NCBI GenBank assembly: GCA_950097015.1
Contig: CATNEN010000038.1
Span: 11,883,001 to 11,947,000 of the forward strand
Length of the DNA: 64,000 bases
Direction: 5' to 3'
Origin: Macrostomum hystrix
Taxonomy: Eukaryota > Platyhelminthes > Macrostomidae
Position 1 is the first letter of the stretch; each line of letters begins with the position of its first letter. The notes beneath the pieces are model-generated. The model had not been told where the DNA came from and ran no database searches. It saw nothing but the letters and a program-made list of their open reading frames with translations. The translations under genes and the position numbers were made by a program. This document shows positions 46,401-57,704 of the stretch, one piece after another.

Positions 46401-47400
46401 CGCAGAAGGACCCAAGAATTGCACTCCATCTCTTCGTTTAATGATGAGCTCACCACAATGCTCACATTGGTGACATGGGAAATTGTAGCCAAATGGTTAG
46501 AGCTTAGTACTTCTGATAGACTGGTCTGGAAACAAAATTTCCCATTGCTTCAGCAGCGCTAGGTGGCAGAAATTAGTTTCTGAGTTCATTCATTCAATGG
46601 GCAGAAGTCCATTGACTGAAAAGCAAGCTGTGCGCGGCCTTTTCGGCTACCTGTTGTTGAGAGTAACCAGAGAACAACCCCGCCAAGTCAAGAAACGCTG
46701 TGTTGGGTGGCCGTGCAGAGGCAATGTCCGAGGTGACGCTGCATTGGCATCAGATATTGTGCGCCCCCGTGCTGCAGTGTACAGAGTACCACGGAGTGAC
46801 ACCCGTCAGAAAATATTCGTCAAACCTGTTTGAGTAAAAAATCGTCCAATCGGAAATACTATTGAAGCCTATTTAGAGCGCGTAATTTCATGGTATAAAA
46901 TAGCTAGATAAATGCGAAAAAGTAGAAGTCGTTTAGGGGACAGGCAGGTGAGCATCTGCAGTGGCAGATACGTCAAAATTCAAGCTATACAGCTTTCCAA
47001 AGCTAGAATCTCCATGCCCTCCTGAGTGCCAGTGTTAGAAAGAAAACAACTTCTATGCAAAACAAAGAGGATAAAAAAGCTTCTAAAATCGAAAAAATTA
47101 AAACGTCAATATTTCAGTGGAAGCATCGGAGTGCATTAGTTTTTTTGCTTCTTAAGCTACGAGAATTGTCAGCTAAAAGCTCAGCCGCCGCATATGCGTT
47201 TCTACAAACAAACAGCAATGCGCTGTTATAACTGTCTTCGACGCAATACTTTTGACTGTCAGTTGATAACTGTCCATAATCGCTGATCGATCAGATGATA
47301 TCCGCACCTGTTGCAGTTTGCTGGGAAGAGGAAGTTTGACGGATGTTAGCTAAGACAGCGAAAAAAACCTTATAAATCTGCTAACTGTTAAACCTTAGGA
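46401..47400. other. Intergenic upstream of T2; weak tRNA-like remnant
   Basis: 46490-46550 contains TTGTAGCCAAATGGTTAGAG, an A-box-like piece similar to family A SINE heads, and CCCATTGCTTCAGC. No intact SINE is visible. The rest is AT-rich with no gene. Confidence 0.35.
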
Positions 47401-47429
47401 GATAACGTGTCTCCTGCTAAGCTGGCAGG

Positions 47430-47560
47430 CTATGATTGGATAACGCTTCTGAGTGCTACTGACGGCAAGACTACGTATTTAAGTCGTCGCAGCGATAAAA
47501 CAACTATTTTGTGACTTAAGGAACAAAAAAAAACAGAAGAATTCTAATACATAGACAAAA
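47430..47560 (+). promoter_or_regulatory. Putative core promoter of T2
   Basis: GATTGG is at 47434-47439 and TATTTAAG at 47476-47483, about 80 nt before the ATG. Order and neighbourhood (GGATAACGCTTCTGAGTGC versus GGATAATGCTTCTGAGTGC) match T1. Confidence 0.45.
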
Positions 47561-48555
47561 ATGAACTATGCGACCGCTGCCACATGGCTGATCCAGCTGC
47601 TGCAGCTCACCTCTCTGACTGCCGCTGACAGCCAGTACCTGTACTCCATCGACAAGGCCGAATGGGATAGAGTAGGTGCACCTGAAACGTCAGGTTCGTC
47701 TGCTGTAGTCCTCGCAGCCCGCTCGGAAATCGAGTGCGCCGCACTGTGCGAGCTGGCGCCCTCCAGCTGCGCCAGTGTGGTCTGGTGCCCGACAGACCGC
47801 TGCCAGCTGGTTGACGGCATGCCCGGCGCCGCTGCCACTGCTGCACCCGCCGGCTGTCGAGCTCTGGCTCTGACTAGTCGACGTCGATGTGAGTGAATTC
47901 CGTCATTCTGTAAACCGTTTTTCTCTTCATTGCACAAGAGCAAACCCCACGGAACTGCTGATGCTTCTCCAGACAGTGGAAACTGGTGCTCGTGGAGCCT
48001 GTGGACTCCGTGGACCGCCAGCTGCTTCGCTGGCTCGCGAAATCGCGACCGGATCTGTCAGTGTCCACAGCCTCAGGCTCCGTCGTCTGGCATCGGCTGT
48101 GACGACAGCTCAACCGCTGGCGGAGCTTCCCAGCTGGCCGAGAGATTCCTGGGCTGGTGCAACTGGCAAGCCTGGAGCAGCTGGGGCTCAGGTAAAAGCA
48201 TGCGATGAGATTTGCAGTTTTTGAGTCATGAATCAGACTGTACAGTCGTTGTCATCGCTGCGCAGGATGCAACGTCAACCAGCAGCGGTCCAGGTCCAGG
48301 ACCTGCGGCTGCGCGACGGATCCAGTGACCTCTCCGTCTTCGAGCGCCACTGAGCAGGAATCGCGGTTTCTCGGCTGGTGTCCGTGGAATCCTTGGGGCG
48401 ATTGGTCTGGCTGGCGCCGGGACAACTGCGCGCTTGGGTGGGAAAGGGGGAGCCGCACCCGCGACCGCAGTTGTGCATGCGTTGTGAGCTACACTGCGAA
48501 TCCATCTTCGACGAGCTCTGATTCGGAGGAAACGTCTTGCCAATTTCGAGGATGA
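47561..48555 (+). CDS. T2: secreted PAN/apple-like plus thrombospondin type-1 repeat protein, 290 aa
   Basis: Proposed exons: 47561-47892, 47941-48191, 48266-48555, giving 873 nt including the stop. Signal peptide, Cys-rich segment and first TSP1 module are almost identical to T1 (second residue pair NY instead of NL), and intron 1 is identical base for base as read. T2 has three TSP1-like modules: its last exon begins like T1 exon 3 (GCNVNQQRSRSRTC) and ends like T1 exon 4 (CPWNPWGDWSGW), so one 147-nt exon and its intron are absent. Intron 2 lacks 12 bp present in T1. AATAAA follows at about 48578. The first splice junction carries the same uncertainty as in T1. Confidence 0.75.
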
Positions 48556-48651
48556 TCAAAATGTCAAAATTAGAAATGAATAAACTCTTGACACGAGAAA
48601 TGAGTGCCAGAACGATGGGCTATGGTTTTGTGGAACTTTATGAAATTCACA

Positions 48652-49425
48652 CTGTTTCTACATTCTCTTTTGATGCCGTATTTATAGACACTCTCTTTTA
48701 AGTATCATTTTCTTTATCAGGAAAGTCCTGAACTATTTTTGTTCGCATGAAAATTAGCGTTAGAATTGGATTTTTCCAATTCCAACAAACACAAATGCGT
48801 TGTTGTGTTTCGGAATTCAATCTTGTTAATTTGTCATGCAAATTTTATTGGTCCTTCTTAATTGTTTCTTAATTTCGCAGTGTTTTTTAGCCACTACTTA
48901 ATCAACTAGCCCGTAGTTATACGCCTCAATTTGCATATCCTCTTCGTTGGCTAACTACCGAACCCCCTTAAAAGTTGGCAGATTCCACGAAAGTTGGCCA
49001 ACTATCCCCCCAAAGCAGTCGATTTCCCCCAAAGCTGCATGTTTTCTCAAAATGCTTCAATCTTGCATCTCAATACTTCATCAAATGTGAATGCAACAGT
49101 TTGAAAATGGAAGTCAAACAGCAGCTGCATCGAGTTTTCAGTCCTGTTTGCTGCTGCCTGTCGGAATTCTCCTTTGACGGTTCCCTGCCTTGCGATGGCC
49201 TCTGTCCCGATCAGCGCAAACAGAAGGCAATCACGCCTCAACGCATTGTCAGTGTCGGGACAGAAAATGTTGTATTGCTTTACAATTACTCTAGATGAGA
49301 CACGCCAAGGCTTGCAAAGAAAGTCCTTATAACTTTTGACAGCTCATATTTCGCAGATGAAGTTTTATTCGTTTTCTAACGCTTGGGCCACAATAACTGA
49401 AGGATATTTATGGCGAAGCACAATA
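48652..49425 (+). repeat. Segmental duplicate X, copy 2
   Basis: Partner of 42672-43440, with small indels (for example an extra ATTCCAACAAACACAAAT near 48780). It begins about 100 bp after the T2 stop. Confidence 0.85.
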
Positions 49426-49501
49426 GCGAAGCACGGAAATTAAGGCATTGAACAAAATTACAACGAAAAATCTGCACCCATGCACTTTTTCTTGAAGTGA
49501 A

Positions 49502-49894
49502 ATGCGTAGTAAAATATCCCATTTATTTCCTGTAAAATGTTTCGGTGACTATATTGAGGGCGCTTATGCCAATAACGTTAACGGTATTAAGCTGCTGGTA
49601 ATTGAAAGTCATCTCTGTTTACTCATGTTCTTCTATGCTTTAACACTCGTAACGGTCTGGCTCGTGATGTTCACTGGCTATAATGAAGTGCATCCACGGT
49701 GTCCTTGTGGTTTTAAGTTCGAAGCACCACATATTTCCAAATTGAGAGCAAAACTGGACCGCAAAAGCAAGAATGCAGATTCAGCGTTTGAGGGACTGGC
49801 AGTTGCCATCGAGTTTCTAGCAATACTAATTGTTATCCTCAGCAGGTCCACACTCTTTAGGCAAGAATACGTACTAAACTGTCGAGCGAGCTGA
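49502..49894 (+). CDS. Hypothetical 130-aa ORF with two hydrophobic segments
   Basis: It starts MRSKISHLFPVKC. Hydrophobic stretches at ~38-58 (LCLLMFFYALTLVTVWLVMF) and ~100-113 (AIEFLAILIVIL) flank a segment with HPRCPCGFKF. AT-rich codon use differs from the GC-rich genes around it. No family recognised; it could be chance or a decayed exon. A weakly similar motif (AHPRGPCRSQ) is read at 51000-51030. Confidence 0.22.
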   Translation: MRSKISHLFPVKCFGDYIEGAYANNVNGIKLLVIESHLCLLMFFYALTLVTVWLVMFTGYNEVHPRCPCGFKFEAPHISKLRAKLDRKSKNADSAFEGLAVAIEFLAILIVILSRSTLFRQEYVLNCRAS

Positions 49895-50157
49895 TAAAAT
49901 ATATAATTCTTTGATTGACGCCACAATCCAAATAGAGAGTTCAGTTCTCTCCGTAGTCAATGTTCGATCAGATACCTCTGGGTGTTATTTGACTAGCATT
50001 GCTTGCATAGACGGCGAAATCTACGCACTGTGTGGGCCAGCAGGGAATTTTGAACCGGGCGGATGTGGGCTGAAAAAAGCTTAGCTCAGAAAATTCCCTC
50101 TCAAAGGTGGAGCACACGCATTAAGCTCTGGAAGCACGTCTTGCTAAGTCAGGCTTG

Positions 50158-50265
50158 TTCCCCGGGCCAACTACAAAAGGAGCCGCACCCGTACCCGCAG
50201 TTGCTGATGCATTGTGGGCTACTGTCTACACCATGCGAACCCATAGTATTAGTACTCGAATTCTG
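50158..50265 (+). pseudogene. Scrap of the last exon of a T-type gene
   Basis: GGAGCCGCACCCGTACCCGC, then ATGCATTGTGGGCTAC and ATGCGAACCCAT, matches the T1/T2 last exon (GGAGCCGCACCCGCACACGC ... ATGCATTGTGAGCTAC ... CTGCGAACCCAT). A 10-bp insertion and substitutions break the frame. No other exon is next to it. Confidence 0.75.
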
Positions 50266-50910
50266 AAGAATCTAAATGCACTTTGCTCAGATGCATGATC
50301 GGAACTAATGATGGAAGTCATTGGGATTTTTTGTTTAAGTGACACGCAAAAAGCGGATAATAAAAGTTTTTTAACTCGCGTGAAATTCGCACTTTTGCTT
50401 TCCGATGGCTTGATATTCACGACCGGTTATTAACATGGCATTCGCAGAGAAAATCATTGTGAAAAACGTGGAGACGGTTAGAATTGTCTCACAGGATGCT
50501 TGAATAAGCGATTTGTTCTCTCCTTCCCTTGCGGCCGCCCAGTTTATCCCGAAGGCAGTTCAACATTTTATTTGCTAATCGATTAAGCAAACAATGCACG
50601 ACAGGGTGAAACAAACAGATTATTGAACCCCTGCCGAATCCCTCAATGTCTCCTGTCTGAACGGCTGTTTCTTCATTCTTTTCATCTGCCCAAAAGCTGC
50701 AAGAGTGATGGATGGCGCGAGATCTGATGCGAAAATATGAAAAGTGTTACGATTCTTGAGAAGCATGGACTTCGTGCTCAACATTATCGGAAATTTGTTA
50801 AGAAGCCCTTGAAAATAAAAGTGAGAAAATAATTCTCTTTTCATAATTTTAAATCTATATAATTCCTTGGCTTTTCTTTTGCGCTACGATAGATCGTTCA
50901 AGCATGATAG

Positions 50911-51346
50911 TTGTACAATGTCACGAAATCGCAGCGATACTATTATCGGGGCGTAGTATTATTAATATTACTTACTGGAGGGCTGTATGTGGTGAAAGCA
51001 CACCCGCGAGGACCATGCAGGTCTCAGATACCGTACGTAGGCACACTCCCACAGGGTGTACAGTACTACTGCCGTGATGTTCTCATCTTCAGGCATCGCA
51101 GATGACTTCGAGGTTGACCCTAAATGTCATGAAGTGCATGAGAAGTGCACTTTTTGTCTGTCTTCTCAACTTCGAGTTAATAATCAATACTGGCAGTGGT
51201 TTAGGCGAACCAAAGTTCATCTCGATTTTAGATCAGTTGATCAGGAACCGCCTAGTCTTCTAACACAACAACAATTAGCTCGTAATTTACGCATTCAAAA
51301 GATAAAAAGCACAGCTTCAGAACGTTCCGCTGCATTTTACTGGTAA
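50911..51346 (+). other. Two overlapping weak ORFs, possible exons of an unknown gene
   Basis: 50911-51102 ends near an AG (GCATCGCAG) that could open a second exon reading DDFEVDPKCHEVHEKC to FYW at 51346. No domain is recognised, and splice support is minimal. Confidence 0.2.
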
Positions 51347-51469
51347 GTAGCCAGTTCCTTTTGTAACGATTTCTTATGCAACAAATTGAGTCCTCGCAGT
51401 CAGAGTCCGTTCATACGACCGTGAGCCAATTCAGGCCGAGAGTCAAAATATATTTAAGTTTAACAGAGC

Positions 51470-51715
51470 GATAAGGAAGGGGGTTGGCGGTACGATAACA
51501 AGAGTGCGCGACTGAGGGTAGGAGAGGAGGCTAGAACGTGAGCGGCGGACCAATCAGAGAGGAGGAAAGAAAGAAAGGATAGAGAATGAGAGATCAGCCG
51601 CAGAGATAACGAGAGAGAAAGAACTAGATTGAACTGGACGATGTAAACAAGAAAAGTGCAGAGAACGAAAGAGTGAATAGAGGACAAAAGGCAGAGACGA
51701 AGTCGCGACACCTTT
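51470..51715 (+). repeat. Purine-rich strand tract, ~245 bp
   Basis: The plus strand is mostly A and G, with runs such as GAGGAGGAAAGAAAGAAAGG and few pyrimidines; it contains GACCAATCAG near 51548. It is not a simple repeat. 51716-52472 beyond it shows no feature except the 3' flank of gene B. Confidence 0.6.
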
Positions 51716-52472
51716 CATTAAAATTATTGACAGATAGAAACAGCTAAAATTTTTCCGAAGCACTTTTAATCTGTTTTAAGTGCACTTACCAGCGTAGATT
51801 TTTTGTGAAGGTCTATTTCTTGTATGAAATATTCGACATAAGAGAACAACCGTAGCTTGATAGCGTTGTTCTGCAGTATAACTGTAGAAGTGCAAAGCGG
51901 GTGATTCCATTGAATTTTTTCTGCGCCTGAACGGATGAAGTTCAAAAACAAACAAACAAACAATTAAAAGTGCAAAACAAAGTTAGCGCAACAAAAATGA
52001 TCGGGAAGTAAGCTAAATCCAAGTGAGACAATCGGCAGGAACGTTGGCATCAGCTGCATACGCGTTCATAGATGTGGCAGCTGTCTATGAACGTTTTCGA
52101 CCATGAAATACGAGCAATAAATCAAGTCCAGTTGGGATATTCGGAAATTCAGATTCAGCATTTAGAATTTACTCGCATTCAACTAGACGGAGCTTCTGGA
52201 CCCTCAACAGGTGGGCTGCGAATTTCTACTCCCGCTTATCAAACCCTGAAAATTGACTTGACCATCGAAAAGTCAATGACGGCGTGACTTAGCTCCGTTC
52301 AGGCGTAGCAAAATAAACAGTTTTTTGTGGATGTGTAGATAAAGACTTTTTTTAAACAAAATATAGAATTCAGGAAATCTGTCTGTAAGGAGTTTTACTC
52401 TGTTTGCTTTGTCTGAAATAAGATCACAGTTTGTTTGCTTTGAACCAGATATGCAGCTCATAGCTTGATTGA

Positions 52473-55400
52473 TTAGGCATCAATATTTTCCAACGACATT
52501 GGCGCAGCGCACGGTCGAAGCTTTACGGTTGAGGTGGCATTTTCGACAGTGGCTGAGACGGTGGCAGACAAAACATCACGCGGATAATCATCTTTGGCAT
52601 CTGGGATCTGTTCCACCTTCTGCCCGCTGCCAGTTTGCACTCGGAATGCTGACAGGTAGAGCAGTTGAATGATCAGTTCCAGCAACTCAAGAAGTGTAAT
52701 GATGGAAACACCAACCCACAGACCTGAAGTACCAGATGAGCAGGTAGAGATTCCGTCATTTGTCTGCTATACAATTCGACTGCAGATATTTTGACAGCCA
52801 AACAAAATAATGATTGCCAAATGTTTGATTATTTCATGTCAGTAGCATTATTGCAAAAATTATGTGAGTTACGAAATACATTGTAAGTCCCCCAGACTGC
52901 AGTCTCCTCCTCTCTTCCTGGGAGTATAGTATTAATCCTATATTGGTCCTTTAACATTGCCTTCTGCCCACGCTTTCTAATGAGCCTCAGCACAAGAAAT
53001 GATGTTCAAAGGATGTTAGGTATAAGATGAGGTTGTTAGACATGCTGACATTATAGGGGTGAGTGGCAGAGTGGTTACGCGTCTGCCTCTCGCACCAATG
53101 TCCCTGAGCTCGATTCCGCGGTAAGGCCACATCAAACTGGTGCGCAGCCGCGGAGAGAAGGCTTGGCAGCTTGTCGTGCAATTTACGCCCTTGAGGGCCA
53201 ACCTCCAAGGCACAGTGAAATGTCTGATGATGAGAAAGTCAGTGCAGATTTACACACCTGCGTGAGCGTGTGCAGTATCCGTGTACGTGTGTGCTCAGGA
53301 GTCCAGTGAAATGGGCAGAATAGCCTCCGTGCTGGTTGCAGGTCTAATGTCACTAAATGATATGCCGTTGCCCTCAGCACTCCTACATCTATTATTATTT
53401 TTTTAAGCTGAGAATATGTTAAAATGATAAGGGGATATTACACATGACGAAAATTGAGCGCTGGAACAGACCCACTACAGGCAGCTGGCTGTCAAATGTT
53501 TTAAATCAAAGCATGTAGGAAAAAATATAATGACTTTTAGAAGACAATCATTTCATCGCTGTCGCTACATTAAAATCTGATGCGAAAAAACTACTACTTG
53601 CCGAGAATTCCGCCCAGATCCGAGAACAAATTTCTCAACTGATAGGCAAACGACTCAGTGAATACGCTAACTTTAGTAGACTTTGGATACAGATCCAGGA
53701 CGCTGATGAACTTGTTATTGATCATGTAGGAGGAATAGTTGTACAGAATCTGTGGCCGGAAGCTGGACAGGTTGGTGCCTGCGATGCGGTTGAGCAGATC
53801 CCTGGCGTAGTCTCTCACGGCGGCCTCCGCCAGTGAGGCGTCCCGAGGCCAAGTCGACTGGCCAGTGGTCACGCTGTAGCGCGTGTTGGTGCAGCGCACC
53901 GGGCAGTGCCTAGCAGACACGCCCTGTGTCTTCTGGCGTTGAAGTACGCGATAAAAGCACTTGACGTGCTGCGCTGTGACATTGTACACGGCCCAGTTAT
54001 TTAGTAGATAGTCGGTTAGTGGAATAAACGCCCAGCTTCGGTTTGTTATGATGTACTCGATCATGTTCAATTTGTTTCTTCGATATTTGATGTCGAAAAA
54101 GAATACCTAAAATGCACGTAACATGAAAAATACATTGCGGAGCGCATCCAAAGGCCGCAATTACGCAACAAAAACAACAACAACAAAAGACGCTAGCCCT
54201 AAAATTCAGGGAGGCAGCGTCAGGTGGCGCGCCGCAGAGCCAGCGCGCGAACGTGGTCCGCGCCGGTGGCAGTGTCGGGCGCCCCGGCGTCGCTCAGCAG
54301 GCAGTCGACGTAGCGGCGGGTCCGAGCCTGGCCGCGCCTGAACGGGCCCTGCAGGGTGAGCAGCAGGACGTCCTGGGCGGGCTGGCGGCAGTAGCTCTCG
54401 GCCCGAATAACGTGGCCCTCTAGTCGAAGTCGCCGCTGGCGCAGGATGGTGGACAGGATGGCAGGATGGTCGCCGCTGGTGCAGCTGGGCTCTCTCGTAC
54501 AAAGCAATTATGTAAATAATAACTAGGGGCTAAAATCTACCACTAGTCACAAAGAAAAACATTAGATGGCAGCAAAAAAGTCCGCAAAGGCTTTCGGCTT
54601 AAATCTCACCTCTTCTGGTAGCATATGGCACACCTCTGTATCATTCATTAGATCGCTAGGCAGGGGCAGGTGGGTCCCTAGGCAACCGCAGGTGTTCCTA
54701 TATTCCTCCTGCATTATTCGTATAGTACAGTCCTGTGTGGAGCCAAAGAAGCTCTGATTCTCAAAGTCTCCGGGGTAAGAGAAGTTGACAGTGTAGGTGA
54801 CGTTCGGCAGGCTGTCTATACAGGGTGCCGCCTCGCGATTGACTTTTGTGTCAGTCTGCACAGTAACCTGGGCTGAAGTCTTGTAACCGAATAGCGCATT
54901 GAATCCTGAAGTCATGTCTGGCTTGTAACCTGAGAGTTCAAGGTTAATCTGAACTTAATAAAATAAAATCATAGTTTGCGTATTCATTTTGATTTTGAAA
55001 CGACAGTTGGTATTTGTAAAATAAAGCCAGACATCGCTTGAAAACCGATACGCTTTCAGTGTCAAAGCACCCACCATTTTCATGTAGTGCAATGCGGAAT
55101 CCTGGCACATTGTCAACCAGCTCGGCATTGGTGAGGAATGAAAAGCCGTAGTTGTACAGAACCAGATAAAGCCCGTTGCCCTCGCCGGGTTGGGCGATTG
55201 TTCGATTCACGGGGTTGAACGATATGCACATGAACCTGTCATTTTGTTCAAAAGTTGTCATAAGATAATTAGATAAAAAGCTTCAAAGTCTAAACGATAA
55301 TATTTTAGACTTTTTACCTGTCCTCGTCCTTGTACACCGTAAAGTTCTCATAGGTACACAGCTCGGAGTTGTAGCGGCAATACACGACAGTCTCGTAGGG

Positions 55401-56008
55401 CAGCTGGAACAGTACTCCTCGATACGCCAGGTATCTCAGGCCGAGTTTTCCATCGTAATACGAATTGAAGTCTTCTGGAGGCATGGAAATATTCCAGTTT
55501 TCCTGCCTCAGCTGGTAGAACAGAAGAGCATCATCAAAAATCATGTCGTTAAGGTTTCTTGGACGACCTACGAGCGTACGATCAGTTATGTGGCATCAGA
55601 ACCTTCTAGAACTCACTTTTGAGCGTATTAACTCAAATGACATAGTAAAGACGACTTCTCACCGGTTATCGAATAGTTACTAGACACTGCCGGGGTATTA
55701 TATGTGATAAAGTACGTCGGACAGATAGTCACGCTCGGGAACTGGAAGTCGGCGCCTTCGCTAGAGAACTCTGTGCTCACCGGGTAGCTGAGGTAGCGCT
55801 CGGCCAGCTCTCTCAGGTGCACCGCGAATCCTGTGCAAGCGCCCATGATGACCAGCACCCAGATAAGACGGCTGGCACTGGAGCCCCGCGTCAGGTGCAT
55901 GACTCCATGCGCTGAGGTGTGCTCAGCGAAAGACAGCAGAGCATTTTCGCGGAGATCACGTCTCTGAGAGTTGTAATTCAGCTCGGTCAGCTGCTGGGTT
56001 GAAGCCAT
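52473..56008 (-). CDS. DEG/ENaC family channel subunit, gene B, 610 aa
   Basis: Exons in transcript order: 55663-56008, 55318-55567, 55075-55235, 54610-54929, 53602-54106, 52473-52723; 1833 nt including stop. The architecture is as in gene A: HG motif in SAHGVMHL, TM1 (LIWVLVIMGACTGFAVHL), FQFPSVTICPT, the Cys-rich ectodomain, and TM2 LWVGVSIITLLELLELI with the Gly-Val-Ser filter at ~532-534. The junction after the 505-nt exon uses a GC donor (TCTCG|GCAAGT), where A, C and D use GT. Intron 4 carries a LINE tail and intron 5 a SINE. The C-terminal tail is short and Thr/Val-rich. It probably assembles with itself or its paralogs into a trimer (inference). Confidence 0.93.
53052..53405 (+). mobile_element. 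SINE family B, copy 4, in the last intron of gene B
   Basis: Full-length head GTGGCAGAGTGGTTACGCG, B-box region GCTCGATTCCGCGG, body TTGTCGTGCAATTTACGCCC, and a CTATTATTATT tail. It is antisense to the host gene. Confidence 0.85.
54164..54503 (-). mobile_element. LINE 3' fragment with TTG-repeat tail and 7-bp target-site duplication, in intron 4 of gene B
   Basis: The minus-strand ORF has RQRRLRLEGHVIRAESYC and FRRGQARTRRYVDCLLSDAG, matching the C-terminus of the 44785 element. Its 3' end is a short TTG-type microsatellite (54166-54190). GCAATTA occurs on both sides (54157-54163 and 54504-54510). The insertion is about 340 bp, same sense as the host gene, and between splice sites. Confidence 0.88.
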
Positions 56009-56370
56009 CGAAGTTTAGTAGAAAAAAATGACAAAATCTCGAAGGATCTGTTTTAGTAGTCAAAAATTTTTCTATCTACAAACTAAAATGCGAGGCATTT
56101 TAATGCAGTCACAATTTATTACAATTGTAATGTTTGCTATAGCAACCAATAGAGTTTGGTTGATGCAAGTTAAATTAAAATGATTTCGTCAAATCAGATC
56201 GTTTCAAAGAATTTACATTGGCAAACTTCGCTGTCAAAAGTCTTATTAAGACCTTAAATAATAAAAATGGTTTTCAAATTTGGCTTCGTAAGAAATTAGT
56301 AAATATTTTTTCACACTCAAGGATTGATTATGAACGAAATGCGATCAGATTCCGATGGAAATCTGGAGAC
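56009..56370. other. 5' flank of gene B, nothing recognised
   Basis: AT-rich; no promoter motif could be supported. Confidence 0.4.
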
Positions 56371-56379
56371 ACCAATCCG

Positions 56380-56980
56380 TTTCATGGAGCTGGCTAGAAA
56401 TTTTGTACAGAACTTCATCCTGTTCCTCTGAGGCCATTAGTGCTTTGTAGACAGGCTGATTACGAAGCTCAAACGTTGTGATCAGTGGTCTGATGTACGT
56501 CGTACTGCGTCTTGCTAATATGAAATATTAGTGGGCCGTGGTCCTCTATGAAGCACTTAGAAGAGGCGCTGACTGCTGCTTTCCAATGTCGGTGGCCTCA
56601 TCCTTGGCGATGGGACCACTGACAATGTCGCTAAGAGAGGCTCCGTAGAAGCTTCTCTCCCACGTTGCCGTCCGCCACCACTGCCTTGGCCTGAGGCATG
56701 GAGACGTACGGCGCGGCGGCATTCAAAGCACCGGCTACAAGCTTTTCAGCCTGGTGCGCTGCCTTCTCTGTGGGCTACTTTGAGCAATGGTTAGCAAAAG
56801 ATCTCTCACAGCTCAAGAGCGGTTTGTATGCCAGTTGAGCGCCCACCGCTGCCCTGCTGTGCAGGGCTTTTAGGCTGCCATAGGAGTCAACGCTGCGCCT
56901 ACGTGCTGTTTCCTGCGGCGAGGACAAGTAGTCAAAAAATAAAGCATCCTTCTGCCCAACCGCACACTGAGACAATCAAA
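56380..56980 (-). pseudogene. Decayed protein-coding remnant of unknown family
   Basis: On the minus strand a frame of normal coding character is broken by stops and shifts: KALHSRAAVGAQLAYKPLLS, a stop, then EKLVAGALNAAAPYVSMPQA and AKAVVADGNVGEKLLRSLS, a stop, and in other frames IEDHGPLIFHISKTQYDV and NQPVYKALMASEEQDEVLYK. The GC-rich composition stands out from its flanks. It could be a processed pseudogene or transposon protein; I cannot name it. Confidence 0.4.
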
Positions 56981-57194
56981 TGTAGAGACATTCCAGATCA
57001 TAAAATAGCATGGATACTATAATTATAGAATACATTGCAAATTTTAGTATCCATGATAAATAGTCACTACCACCCAAGGTATACCTGGTCTAGTCTGCTA
57101 CAGTTCTAAATGGCACCAGACCCCTTAAATTGTTGAACCTTCCCATGGGCAAGATGGGCATAGACAGAGACTACGTACTAGTTTCGAGAGACGA

Positions 57195-57382
57195 AAGGTG
57201 AGTGGCAGAACGGTTAACGCGTTTGCCTCCTGCACCAAGTTCCTTGAGCTCGATTCCGCGGCGAGGCCACATATATTGGGGCGCAGCCGCGGAGAGAAGG
57301 CTTGGTGTCCTAACAGGCACTGTGAAATTTAACACTGTCTGACTGTATGAGAAAGTCAGGGCAGATGTACACACGAGGTCTA
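57195..57382 (+). mobile_element. SINE family B, copy 5, internally deleted and 3'-truncated
   Basis: Head GTGGCAGAACGGTTAACGCG and GCTCGATTCCGCGGCGAGGC. The body jumps from AGAAGGCTTGG to the CACTGTGAAA segment and stops at GATGTACACACG. Confidence 0.82.
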
Positions 57383-57704
57383 TCGATCTGCATGACCGCT
57401 TGGCAACTCTGTCAAAAAGTTTCGTCTATCTTCAAATTAAAATAATACAATCGGCCTGAAATCAATTGTTTATTTTCTGACTGATTAAAATCTTTGAAGT
57501 TGAGATGAAATTCAATAGTGTAGTAGCGAATACTCTTAATTGATTCGCATTGTATTCACCGTCAACTGTGCAAAATGTGATTCTTGAGTATGTCCCATCA
57601 TTTTATGAGCTTTATCGATCGTCTAACGATAGAAATAAAATGAATTGGGTATTAAATTTCTTTTTAAGCTTAGGTACGTCGCCTGCTTTAATATTGCTGG
57701 AGGT

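Noticed and set aside
54206-54507. Host exon in intron 4 of DEG/ENaC gene B
   Set aside because: It matches the LINE RT C-terminus and has a target-site duplication and TTG tail.
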